The translations under genes and the position numbers were made by a program. The notes below the pieces were generated by a model, which saw only the letters and a list, made by a program, of their open reading frames with translations, was not told the origin of the DNA and searched no databases. A DNA stretch of 11,427 nt, from assembly GCA_934131055.1 (NCBI GenBank), contig CAKOZB010000042.1:1-11427 (forward strand), read 5' to 3'. Below, piece after piece: positions 1-7,380 of the stretch (position 1 is the first letter of the stretch; each line of letters starts with the position of its first letter). The DNA comes from an uncultured Clostridia bacterium (GTDB lineage: Bacteria > Bacillota > Clostridia > TANB77 > CAG-508).

Positions 1-43
1 CAACACAGCAGAAAATATTATCATATATTTTTTATTTAAATTG

Positions 44-72
44 TTGAAATTTATTTTTTTAATTGTTACAAT
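44..72 (+). promoter_or_regulatory. Probable sigma-A promoter for the FGE-like membrane protein
   Basis: A TTGAAA -35 box (44-49) lies 17 bases before a TACAAT -10 box (67-72), which is also preceded by TGT (64-66) as an extended -10. Transcription would start near base 79 and give a leader of about 70 nt. That leader contains an imperfect hairpin (88-116; arms around GTGAAAAAC and GTTTTTATTGT with a G bulge). The boxes are seen in the sequence; promoter activity is inferred. Confidence 0.55.
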
Positions 73-148
73 ATATATTATAAAAATACAGTGAAAAACG
101 AGATTGTTTTTATTGTAAAAAGCTTAAGAAAAAGAGAGGAAAAATTTT

Positions 149-1414
149 ATGAATAGTAAAACGATGAATATTGTGTTAATGGTAATTATTGCTTTAATAT
201 TGGTGGTTACGGTTGTTATTGCAGTTATGACGTTTAGCAATCATACTCCACAGCCCCTTCCAATGCACAATGAAGAAAATGTAGAAGCTAATGTAACAGT
301 TGAAAATACTATAAAAAATGAAATTGTTGAGCAACCAGAAAATTTACCAACTTTGAAAAATAAAGGTGAAATTGCAAAGGTAAGGTCTGTGTATACAGAT
401 GAAAATTTTAAAACTGTAACAGTACCAGCAGGATATGCTATTATTAAGGATTCTCCGAATACTAATGATGGAATGGTAATTTCAAATGTTGCAGATGATG
501 ATTTAGATAATTCAAAAGAGGGAAATCAGTTTGTATGGATTCCTGTTGAAACACCGGTTTTAGATGTAAGCAAATTAGATAATGAAATTGATATAAATGA
601 TGCTATTTCAGAGAGTGTATCAAATAAAAAATATCCAATGGCTTTAAAACTTGCTGATGGAAATTACAAAGGAGTTCTTTACAGATTTGAATCTATTAAT
701 GAAGATACTGCAACTAAAGTTAATTTCATTGCATACAGTGAAGGAAACAATGAGAGAGAACCAGCTAATATAGATGATAATGGAGCTAGTGTTGCTGGCT
801 GGACTCAAACTTCTTATCAAGAAGAGTTTAACGCTTTAATTAAAAGAGTAAAAAATGATGGCGGATTCTGGGTTGCAAGATTTGAAACTAGTGTGGATTC
901 AAACAATGTTGCTCAAAGTAAGCAAAATCAAAAAGTTCTAACTAATACATCTTGGTATAATTTATATACAACACAAAAAAGCTTAACTAAAGGTACTACA
1001 ACGAGCCATATGATTTGGGGATGCCAATGGGACCAAATTATGATTTGGATGAAGGACATTAAAAATAACAATGTTGTTCAAGGTTCACGTTATTTTATTA
1101 TAAATAGTAGCAACATGGGAAATTATTTGAACACAGAGATAAAGATTTCTGAAGATCAAACAAAGAGAGCGGGAGAAGCTTTCAGATTTAAAGCTGGTGA
1201 AGTTGGCGGAGCAATGATAAAGAACATATATGATTTAGCAGGAAATGTTTGGGAATGGACAATGGAAGCTAACTTTACAAATTCAAGAACTGTAAGAGGT
1301 GGAGATTGTTCTTATGATGGAGAATCTTATCCTGTTTCTGCAAGATTTTCGTTCAAGCCAACATATACAGGAGAAAAATTAGAAAATATAGGTTCAAGAA
1401 TGATTTTATATTAA
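149..1414 (+). CDS. Membrane-anchored protein with FGE/SUMF1-like (sulfatase-modifying factor) domain, probably non-catalytic
   Basis: This 421-residue protein has a short N-terminus, one hydrophobic segment (about residues 7-29) and then a hydrophilic chain, so it is predicted to be anchored in the membrane with its bulk outside. Residues about 125-421 resemble the formylglycine-generating-enzyme/SUMF1 fold: an early FVWIPV strand, NVWEWT at 366-371, RGGD at 383-386 and a final GSRMIL strand in the place of the usual GFR ending. True FGEs carry a Cys-x4-Cys pair shortly after RGGS. Here only Cys387 is present in that stretch, and Cys292 lies elsewhere, so formylglycine formation is unlikely. 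A structural or binding role, as in other proteins with this C-type-lectin-related fold, is more plausible. The ATG has an AGAGAGGA ribosome binding site 8 bases upstream. No terminator with a T-run follows. The exact function is unknown. Confidence 0.8.
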   Translation: MNSKTMNIVLMVIIALILVVTVVIAVMTFSNHTPQPLPMHNEENVEANVTVENTIKNEIVEQPENLPTLKNKGEIAKVRSVYTDENFKTVTVPAGYAIIKDSPNTNDGMVISNVADDDLDNSKEGNQFVWIPVETPVLDVSKLDNEIDINDAISESVSNKKYPMALKLADGNYKGVLYRFESINEDTATKVNFIAYSEGNNEREPANIDDNGASVAGWTQTSYQEEFNALIKRVKNDGGFWVARFETSVDSNNVAQSKQNQKVLTNTSWYNLYTTQKSLTKGTTTSHMIWGCQWDQIMIWMKDIKNNNVVQGSRYFIINSSNMGNYLNTEIKISEDQTKRAGEAFRFKAGEVGGAMIKNIYDLAGNVWEWTMEANFTNSRTVRGGDCSYDGESYPVSARFSFKPTYTGEKLENIGSRMILY

Positions 1415-1419
1415 AACTA

Positions 1420-1448
1420 TTGTATTTTGGAAGAATTTATGTTATTAT
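1420..1448 (+). promoter_or_regulatory. Probable rpsO promoter
   Basis: A TTGTAT -35 box (1420-1425) is separated by 17 bases from a TATTAT -10 box (1443-1448), with TGT (1440-1442) directly before the -10 as an extension. The predicted start, near 1455, falls at the foot of the leader hairpin described next. The -35 box begins only six bases after the upstream stop codon. Confidence 0.6.
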
Positions 1449-1453
1449 ATATA

Positions 1454-1484
1454 CCGTAAAACATACCTTACTCATGGTTTTAGG
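1454..1484 (+). promoter_or_regulatory. Leader hairpin of rpsO, possible S15 autoregulatory site
   Basis: CCGTAAAAC (1454-1462) pairs with GTTTTAGG (1477-1484) with one bulged G, and the stem can extend by two pairs (AT/AT) across a bulged G. It sits at the predicted 5' end of the rpsO transcript. No T-run follows, so it is not an intrinsic terminator. Ribosomal protein S15 is known to bind structured leaders of its own mRNA in several bacteria. That this hairpin is such a site is inference from position only; it was not matched to a known S15 leader class. Confidence 0.35.
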
Positions 1485-1539
1485 ATAAAACTCCACTAAA
1501 TCTAAGAATAAGGCAAATAAAAATTAGGAGGAAATAAAA

Positions 1540-1803
1540 ATGACAAAGGAAAGAAAACAAGAAATTATTGCTACTTACAGAAGAGATGAAAAGGATACTG
1601 GTTCTCCAGAAGTTCAAATAGCTCTTTTAACAGAAAGAATCAATAATTTAACAGAACATTTAAAAACACATCAAAAAGATAATCACTCAAGAAGAGGATT
1701 ATTACAAATGGTTGGAGCTAGAAGAAGCTTATTAAACTATTTAGCAAAAGAAGATGTTCAAAGATACAGAGACATCGTAGAAAAATTAGGACTAAGAAAA
1801 TAA
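1540..1803 (+). CDS. rpsO: 30S ribosomal protein S15
   Basis: The 87-residue product has the usual size for S15 (88-89) and its recognisable landmarks: the DTGSPEVQ segment near the N-terminus, the HxxDxHSRRGLL stretch in the middle and an RR-LLNYL segment after it. S15 is a primary binder of the 16S rRNA central domain and forms the B4 bridge to the 50S subunit. The ATG is preceded at 8 bases by a strong AGGAGG (1526-1531). The gene has its own promoter and leader upstream and a terminator 10 bases past its stop, with pnp next downstream, the classical rpsO-pnp order. No anomaly is seen. Confidence 0.98.
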   Translation: MTKERKQEIIATYRRDEKDTGSPEVQIALLTERINNLTEHLKTHQKDNHSRRGLLQMVGARRSLLNYLAKEDVQRYRDIVEKLGLRK

Positions 1804-1813
1804 TAAAGACATA

Positions 1814-1846
1814 GGGCGTTTTACAAATGATAAAGCGCCCATTTTT
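1814..1846 (+). terminator. Rho-independent terminator after rpsO
   Basis: GGGCGTTTTA (1814-1823) pairs with TAAAGCGCCC (1831-1840), ten pairs including one G-U wobble, over a 7-base loop and followed by ATTTTT. This is a good intrinsic terminator. Partial read-through could supply the longer rpsO-pnp transcript typical of this gene pair. Confidence 0.85.
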
Positions 1847-1939
1847 ACAAATTTACAGAAAAAAATTTTGTTATTTTGATGTAAAAAAGCATAAAATAAT
1901 AAAAAATTCATTTTAAAGTCACATTAAAGTTGTATAACC

Positions 1940-2020
1940 ATACTTGTAGAATTAGAGGTAGCTTGTATAAAATGCTATAATGATAACATTTTATAGAGGT
2001 TACAGTCTAAGTACAAGTAT
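1940..2020 (+). promoter_or_regulatory. Long imperfect inverted repeat in the pnp upstream region (candidate RNA leader hairpin)
   Basis: Nested arms line up across 81 bases. ATACTTGTA (1940-1948) pairs with TACAAGTAT (2012-2020); TTAGA (1952-1956) with TCTAA (2006-2010); GTAGC (1958-1962) with GTTAC (1999-2003, one wobble); TATAAAATG (1966-1974) with CATTTTATA (1987-1995). The loop is 12 bases (1975-1986). In total about 28-30 pairs form with small internal loops. PNPase genes in E. coli and Streptomyces are known to be controlled through RNase III cleavage of a double-stranded structure upstream of pnp. The same use here is inferred. A promoter-like TATAAT lies inside the loop, so only transcripts started further upstream (rpsO read-through, or a weak TATAAC at 1933-1938) would contain the full stem. 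Confidence 0.6.
1973..1981 (+). promoter_or_regulatory. Possible extended -10 promoter for pnp
   Basis: TGCTATAAT (1973-1981) is a perfect extended -10 element. The -35 region about 17 bases earlier (TAGAGG, 1953-1958) is poor, which extended -10 promoters tolerate. Start would be near 1988, giving a leader of about 64 nt that lacks the left arm of the surrounding dyad. It may instead be simply the AT-rich loop of the RNA hairpin. Confidence 0.4.
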
Positions 2021-2051
2021 TGCTTATAAATAAATTAAAAGGAGAGATATT

Positions 2052-4187
2052 ATGTACAGAAAATTTGAAACAGAGTTAGCCGGAAGAAAGCTAACAGTTG
2101 AAACAGGAAGAGTTGCAGAACTTGCAAATGGTGATGCAATTATTCACTATGGAGACACAGTTGTAATGGTAAACGTTACAGCATCTAAAGAGCCAAGAGA
2201 AGGAATAGATTTCTTTCCACTATCAGTTGATTATGAAGAGAAACTATATGCAGTTGGAAAAATTCCAGGAAGCTTCCAAAAAAGAGAAGGAAAGCCAGCT
2301 GACAAGGCTATCTTAACATCAAGAGCTATAGATAGACCTATCAGACCTTTGTTCCCAAAGGATTTTAGAAATGATGTATGTGTTGTTGCAACAGTTTTAT
2401 CTGTTGAACAAGATAACAGCCCAGAAGTTTGTGCTATGATTGGTGCATCAGTTGCACTATCAATTTCAGATATTCCATTTGGCGGACCAACAGCAGCTGT
2501 AAATGTTGGATATGTTGATGGACAAATTGTTATAAACCCAACAGTTGCTCAAAGAGAACATAGCAGATTAAAATTAACTGTTGCTGGAACTATGGAAAAG
2601 GTTACAATGATTGAAGCAGGAGCAGATGAAATACCAAATGACACAATGCTTGATTGTATAAAAGCCGGACATGAAGAAATTAAAAAGCTTTGCAAATTCA
2701 TAGAAGGAATAAAAGAAGAAGTTGGAAAGCCAAAATTTGAATATGTTTCTTTTGCAACAGACAAAGACGTATATGCTGAAATTAAAGAAAACTTCAAAGA
2801 GAGAATGTATCAAGATGTACAAGCACAAGATAAAGAAGTTAGAGATGCTAACATGGATAAATTAGCAGAAGATATCCAAGCATATTTTGTTGAAAAATAC
2901 GGAGAAGAAGAGACAGAAGCAAAGAGCACAGAAATTGCAAACAGCATACACGACCTAGAAAAAGAATGTGTAAGAGAGATGATTTTCAAAGAGCACAAAC
3001 GTCCAGACGGAAGAAGAATAGACGAAATAAGACCACTATCTTGTGAAGTTGGAGTATTACCAAGAGTACACGGAAGTGCAATATTTACAAGAGGTCAAAC
3101 ACAAGTATTATCAGTAGTAACACTTGGAACAAAATCTGAAGAACAAGAATTAGATGGATTAGACGAAGAAGAATCTAAGAGATACATGCATCAATACAAC
3201 TTCCCATCTTACTCAGTTGGTGAAGCAAGACCATCACGTGGACCAGGAAGAAGAGAAATTGGACACGGTGCATTAGCTGAAAAAGCACTAGTTCCAGTAA
3301 TTCCATCAGAAGATGAATTCCCTTATACAATAAGAGTTGTATCAGAAGTATTATCTTCAAATGGTTCAACATCACAAGCAAGTATTTGCGGAAGCACTCT
3401 AGCACTTATGGATGCAGGTGTTCCAATAAAGAAACCAGTAGCAGGTATATCAACAGGACTTGTTACATCAAAAGAAAATCCAGATGAATACGTAATGCTT
3501 ACAGATATTCAAGGAATAGAAGATTTCTTCGGAGACATGGACTTCAAAGTTGGTGGAACAAAAGATGGTATAACAGCTATCCAAGTTGACATTAAAAATG
3601 ATGGACTAACATATGATATAATCAAAGAAGCTTTTGAAAGAACAAAAGTTGCTCGTGATTATATATTAGATGAAATAATGAAACCACAAATAGCAGAGCC
3701 AAGAGCTGAATTATCTAAATATGCACCAAGAATAATTACAACAACAATCAATGTAGACAAGATTAAAGATGTAATCGGACCTGGTGGAAAGATGATAAAC
3801 AAAATTATAGATGCAACAGGAGTTAAGATTGACATAGAAGAAGACGGAAGAGTTTGCATTTATACAGACGATGCTGAAAACGGAAAGAAAGCTTTGAAGA
3901 TGATTGAAGATATAGCAAAAGACATCGAGGTTGGAAAAATTTATGACGGAAAAGTTACAAGAATAATGAACTTTGGAGCTTTTGTTGATATTGGTGGAGG
4001 AAGAGAAGGATTACTTCATATTTCTAAAATATCAAACAAGAGAGTTGAAAAAGTTGAAGATGTTTTAGCAGTAGGCGATGAAATAAAAGTAAAAGTTTAT
4101 GAAATAGACAATCAAGACAGAATTAACTTAACAATGAAAGACTTAGAAGAAAATAAAGAAAACAAAGAAGAACACGTAGAAGAATAA
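2052..4187 (+). CDS. pnp: Polyribonucleotide nucleotidyltransferase (PNPase)
   Basis: The 711-residue protein matches PNPase in length and order of domains: RNase PH-like domain 1 (about 10-145), an all-helical linker (about 240-320), RNase PH-like domain 2 (about 325-550), a KH domain with GPGG at 576-579 and an S1 domain (about 626-694), then an acidic tail. The [15 protein letters not shown] segment is present, and D485 and D491 correspond to the catalytic aspartates D486 and D492 of E. coli PNPase. The enzyme degrades RNA 3' to 5' by phosphorolysis and can add tails in the reverse reaction, usually as a trimer and often in a degradosome with RNase E or RNase Y and a helicase. AGGAG (2040-2044) lies 7 bases before the ATG. 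It follows rpsO and carries the unusual upstream dyad. No terminator is obvious after it. Confidence 0.98.
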   Translation: MYRKFETELAGRKLTVETGRVAELANGDAIIHYGDTVVMVNVTASKEPREGIDFFPLSVDYEEKLYAVGKIPGSFQKREGKPADKAILTSRAIDRPIRPLFPKDFRNDVCVVATVLSVEQDNSPEVCAMIGASVALSISDIPFGGPTAAVNVGYVDGQIVINPTVAQREHSRLKLTVAGTMEKVTMIEAGADEIPNDTMLDCIKAGHEEIKKLCKFIEGIKEEVGKPKFEYVSFATDKDVYAEIKENFKERMYQDVQAQDKEVRDANMDKLAEDIQAYFVEKYGEEETEAKSTEIANSIHDLEKECVREMIFKEHKRPDGRRIDEIRPLSCEVGVLPRVHGSAIFTRGQTQVLSVVTLGTKSEEQELDGLDEEESKRYMHQYNFPSYSVGEARPSRGPGRREIGHGALAEKALVPVIPSEDEFPYTIRVVSEVLSSNGSTSQASICGSTLALMDAGVPIKKPVAGISTGLVTSKENPDEYVMLTDIQGIEDFFGDMDFKVGGTKDGITAIQVDIKNDGLTYDIIKEAFERTKVARDYILDEIMKPQIAEPRAELSKYAPRIITTTINVDKIKDVIGPGGKMINKIIDATGVKIDIEEDGRVCIYTDDAENGKKALKMIEDIAKDIEVGKIYDGKVTRIMNFGAFVDIGGGREGLLHISKISNKRVEKVEDVLAVGDEIKVKVYEIDNQDRINLTMKDLEENKENKEEHVEE

Positions 4188-4235
4188 TAAATGCAACACG
4201 TAAAAGTAGCAATAAATATCAAAATTCGACAATAG

Positions 4236-4263
4236 TTGCAAATATATGAATAAGTAGTATAAT
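4236..4263 (+). promoter_or_regulatory. Probable promoter of the GT2 gene
   Basis: TTGCAA (4236-4241) and a perfect TATAAT (4258-4263) are 16 bases apart. The predicted start near 4270 lies inside the left arm of the hairpin that follows, so the mRNA would begin with a stem-loop. Confidence 0.6.
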
Positions 4264-4265
4264 AT

Positions 4266-4296
4266 AGATGTGGGGAATGAAAGTTCCCTAACATCT
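4266..4296 (+). promoter_or_regulatory. 5' leader hairpin before the GT2 gene
   Basis: AGATGT (4266-4271) pairs with ACATCT (4291-4296), and GGGGAA (4272-4277) with TTCCCT (4284-4289, one wobble). The loop is TGAAAG, with a single bulged A at 4290. No T-run follows, so it is not a normal terminator. It ends 5 bases before the GAAGGA ribosome binding site. It may stabilise the 5' end of the mRNA or influence initiation; both are inference. Confidence 0.5.
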
Positions 4297-4315
4297 GAAT
4301 TGAAGGATTGATAAA

Positions 4316-5551
4316 ATGAAGTATTTATATATAATACAACAAGCAATGGTTTGGATTTTAACTATATATTGGGTATATCAGTTGATAGTAAGTTTATGCT
4401 CACTTCTCAAATTAAAAGATAAACCATTGGTTGAGGAAAAGGACCATAAGTTTATGGCAATTTTGCCAGCTCATAATGAGGAAAATGTTATTGGAAACCT
4501 AATAGAAAGCTTGAAAAAACAAGATTATCCTGCCAATTTAATAGATATTTATGTGATTGCAGATAATTGTACAGATAATACGGTTAAAATTGCAAAAGAA
4601 GCTGGAGCAATTGTTTTAGAGAGAAAAGAAGATGACCCTAAAAAAAGAACAAAAGGGGCTGCTCTTCAATGGTTTTTAAAACAAAAAATAGAAGAAAATG
4701 CAGATTATGATGCATTCTGCGTATTTGATGCAGATAATATCGTAGATAAGGGATTCTTTACTGCAATGAACAAAAAACTTTGTCAAGGCGAAGAAGTTGT
4801 TCAAGGCTATAGAGATATAAAAAATCCAACAGATAGCTGGGTTTCTGCAGGATATGCAATATTCTATTGGACAATGCACAGATTCTATCATTTAGCTAGA
4901 TACAATTTGGGATTATCAGCTCTTTTGAATGGAACTGGATTTATGGTTAAATTTGATATAATAAAACCAACAGGTTGGAACACAGACACTCTAACAGAGG
5001 ATATAGAATTCTCTTTGAAACGTATAATACAAGGTAAAAGAGTTGGCTGGGCAACAGATGCAATAGTATATGATGAACAACCAGTAGGATTTAAACAATC
5101 ATGGTCACAAAGGTCAAGATGGACAATAGGTCACATTCAATGTTTACAAGAATACACAAAACCATTAGCTGGAGCTGTGAAGAAAAATAAAACATTGATG
5201 AATTTTGATGGACTTTTGTACATGATGGGAAGTATACCAATGTTTATAATGACTATTGTGTTATTGTTAATAAACTTTGTAATGTTCATATTTGGTGGAA
5301 TGACACCAATGGATTTATTAATAAACTGCTTAAGATATATATTACCAACATTTTTCTTGCCAATATTTGTTGGAATAGTAATAATGATAATTGAAAGAAA
5401 ACCAATAAGACCAATGTTAAAGGGACTTGCTTTATACCCATTGTTCTTAGGCTCATGGTTATTAATAAACTTCAAATGCTTATTCGTACGTGATACAAAG
5501 TGGGAAAAGATAGACCACGTAAGAGATATAAAAATAAAAGATGTAGCATAA
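4316..5551 (+). CDS. Membrane glycosyltransferase, family 2 (processive-type, QxxRW)
   Basis: This 411-residue protein has an N-terminal membrane segment (about 5-28), a cytoplasmic GT-A catalytic domain (about 48-275) and three C-terminal hydrophobic segments (about 295-322, 340-360 and 370-392). The catalytic domain shows the ILPAHNEEN start typical of GT2, DAD at 138-140 for metal and nucleotide-sugar binding, TED at 227-229 with the likely catalytic acid D229, and QRSRW at 265-269, the QxxRW signature of processive GT2 enzymes such as cellulose, hyaluronan and poly-GlcNAc synthases. It probably transfers sugar from a nucleotide donor to make or extend a membrane-linked glycan. The sugar and product cannot be read from the sequence. 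A GAAGGA site lies 8 bases before the ATG. It has its own promoter and terminator, and the next gene is another membrane glycosyltransferase. Confidence 0.9.
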   Translation: MKYLYIIQQAMVWILTIYWVYQLIVSLCSLLKLKDKPLVEEKDHKFMAILPAHNEENVIGNLIESLKKQDYPANLIDIYVIADNCTDNTVKIAKEAGAIVLERKEDDPKKRTKGAALQWFLKQKIEENADYDAFCVFDADNIVDKGFFTAMNKKLCQGEEVVQGYRDIKNPTDSWVSAGYAIFYWTMHRFYHLARYNLGLSALLNGTGFMVKFDIIKPTGWNTDTLTEDIEFSLKRIIQGKRVGWATDAIVYDEQPVGFKQSWSQRSRWTIGHIQCLQEYTKPLAGAVKKNKTLMNFDGLLYMMGSIPMFIMTIVLLLINFVMFIFGGMTPMDLLINCLRYILPTFFLPIFVGIVIMIIERKPIRPMLKGLALYPLFLGSWLLINFKCLFVRDTKWEKIDHVRDIKIKDVA

Positions 5552-5557
5552 TAGCAA

Positions 5558-5589
5558 AAAGAGGTGCATAAAGCATCTCTTTAATTTTT
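5558..5589 (+). terminator. Rho-independent terminator after the GT2 gene
   Basis: AAAGAGGTGC (5558-5567) pairs with GCATCTCTTT (5573-5582), ten pairs with one G-U, over an ATAAA loop. AATTTTTG follows. It begins 6 bases after the GT2 stop codon and probably separates the two glycosyltransferase genes. Confidence 0.85.
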
Positions 5590-5700
5590 GAATATTTATG
5601 AAAATATATAGACTTTTCTATTGGAATAATGTAAAATAAGTAGAATAAATATGTCAATTGTTTTAAATAAATTTATGTTTTGAAGGGAAATAAAGGTAAA

Positions 5701-7176
5701 ATGGAAAAAATACAAAAAATTTTTAAACCAAAATATATTCATATAGCTGTAATTATATTAGGAATAATATTCATGAGCTTATCAATATTTCATACAAATA
5801 TGTGGTTTGATGAGAGCTACACAATAGGAATTGTAAGACATTCTTTTTCAAAAATATGGAATATAACAAGTTATGATGTACATCCACCTTTTTACTATTT
5901 CTGCCTACATATTTTAAATTTAATATTTGGAGAGAATATTATTATTTATAGATTGTTCTCGGCAATTACAATTGCCCTAACTGCAATACTTGGATATACA
6001 CACATTCGTAAAGACTTCGGAGAAAAAGTTGGTTTTTGGTTTTCTTTCTTAACACTAATGTTACCTGTATCTGCGCAATATGCAGGAGAAATAAGAATGT
6101 ATTCTTTAGGAATGCTTCTTGGAACTATTATGTGTATATATGCTTATAGAATTTATAAGAAAGACATTCATAAATTAACATATGTATTTTTCGGACTAAG
6201 TAGCTTGGCTTTAGCATACACTCATTATTATGGAGTATTACTGGCAGGCGTTATAAACTTGGCTTTATTCATATATCTAATCAAGAATAGAAAAGAAAGA
6301 AAACAGGATTTAGTAAAATTTACAATAACAGCAGTGTTACAAGTTGTAGCATATTTGCCATGGCTTATAGTGTTTGTAAGCCATTTAAAAGGAACAGGGT
6401 TCTGGATCACATTAACTTTCCCTGGCTCAATATATGAAATATTAACAGTTCAATATAAAGGAAATTTAACATTTCAACCAATAATACTTTCAACAGCATT
6501 TTATGCTTATTTAATTTATATGGTAGCAAGTACACCAAAAGAAGAAAGAAAACCTGGAACTTGGGGATTCATCATCTATATAGGAATAATTCTTCTAGTG
6601 CTAGTAATTTGTGCTGTGTTACATAGTGTAATTTTACTAAGTAGATATTTATTGATATTAAATGGTGCATTCATGTTTTCTATTGCATATTTTATGTCAA
6701 GAGATACAAACAAAGTACGAATGATTGCAATATGTCTTATAATATTGACCTTGTCAGCATTTAGTAACTGTAAAACTATAAGAGAAAACTATGATGAAAA
6801 TAATAGAGATTTTAAAACATACTTAGATGAAAACATTGAAGATGGAGATATAATTATATACTCTGGAGCTATAAATGGTGCTGTTATAACAACAGAAGTG
6901 TCACAAAACCATGATAATACATCATATTTCTACAATAAAGAACATTGGGGAGTACATGATGCATACAAAGCTTTTGCACCATATATGGTAATAGAAGAAG
7001 ATTTATCAAAAATTTTAGATAATTATACGGGAAGAATTTGGATTGTAGAAAATGAAAATACGCATCAGTTATGTGATGAAATAGCAGAAAAATATGATGT
7101 GAAGAAGCTTGAAGAAAAGCAATTTATAAATAAGTATAAGGATTATAGATATACATTTGAACTAATTGAAAAATAA
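5701..7176 (+). CDS. GT39/ArnT-like polytopic membrane glycosyltransferase (GT-C fold)
   Basis: The 491-residue protein has about 9-11 hydrophobic segments over residues 13-385 and a soluble C-terminal part (about 390-491), probably extracytoplasmic. In the first outer loop is MWFDES with D37-E38, the position of the catalytic Asp in protein mannosyltransferases and ArnT, followed by DVHPPFYY with H61-P62-P63, a hallmark of the GT39/PMT-2 family. IRMYSLGM further on is also typical. Such enzymes move a sugar from a polyprenyl-phosphate donor to a protein, lipid or polymer on the outer face of the membrane; donor and acceptor are unknown here. The ATG at 5701 was preferred because AAAGG and GAAGGG lie just upstream. 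An in-frame TTG at 5680 would add seven residues and overlaps the GAAGGG. No clear promoter was found in the 111 bases after the upstream terminator. Confidence 0.87.
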   Translation: MEKIQKIFKPKYIHIAVIILGIIFMSLSIFHTNMWFDESYTIGIVRHSFSKIWNITSYDVHPPFYYFCLHILNLIFGENIIIYRLFSAITIALTAILGYTHIRKDFGEKVGFWFSFLTLMLPVSAQYAGEIRMYSLGMLLGTIMCIYAYRIYKKDIHKLTYVFFGLSSLALAYTHYYGVLLAGVINLALFIYLIKNRKERKQDLVKFTITAVLQVVAYLPWLIVFVSHLKGTGFWITLTFPGSIYEILTVQYKGNLTFQPIILSTAFYAYLIYMVASTPKEERKPGTWGFIIYIGIILLVLVICAVLHSVILLSRYLLILNGAFMFSIAYFMSRDTNKVRMIAICLIILTLSAFSNCKTIRENYDENNRDFKTYLDENIEDGDIIIYSGAINGAVITTEVSQNHDNTSYFYNKEHWGVHDAYKAFAPYMVIEEDLSKILDNYTGRIWIVENENTHQLCDEIAEKYDVKKLEEKQFINKYKDYRYTFELIEK

Positions 7177-7199
7177 TTAGACTTTTTGTAGTGATAAAT

Positions 7200-7254
7200 A
7201 ATATTTAAAACACGGTTACATACACCACGTATGTGACCTTGCATTTTAAATATT
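7200..7254 (+). repeat. Two-tier palindrome after the GT39 gene (candidate bidirectional terminator or mobile palindrome)
   Basis: An outer perfect 11-bp inverted repeat, AATATTTAAAA (7200-7210) with TTTTAAATATT (7244-7254), encloses a second one, GGTTACATAC (7214-7223) with GTATGTGACC (7229-7238, one wobble), over an ACCAC loop. It lies 23 bases past the GT39 stop in a 204-base gap. The right flank is only moderately T-rich (GTTTTC), so termination is possible but not textbook. It is unlike the GC-rich 31-bp repeats elsewhere in this window. Confidence 0.6.
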
Positions 7255-7380
7255 GTTTTCTATGTGTAAATATTATTATTAAATTGAATTTGTAAAATTT
7301 GTGAAGTGAAAAATAAAGTAAAATTATATAAATCTTAATATATGTAAAATAAATTAAAAAGAAAGGTGTGGTAGATAAAA

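Noticed and set aside
5137..5475. 112-codon open frame on the - strand inside the GT2 gene
   Set aside because: It is a shadow of the hydrophobic C-terminal coding region, with an Ile/Asn-rich product lacking any recognisable domain.
5680..5700. TTG start at 5680 for the GT39 gene
   Set aside because: The codon overlaps the GAAGGG that can serve the ATG at 5701, and no ribosome binding site precedes it.
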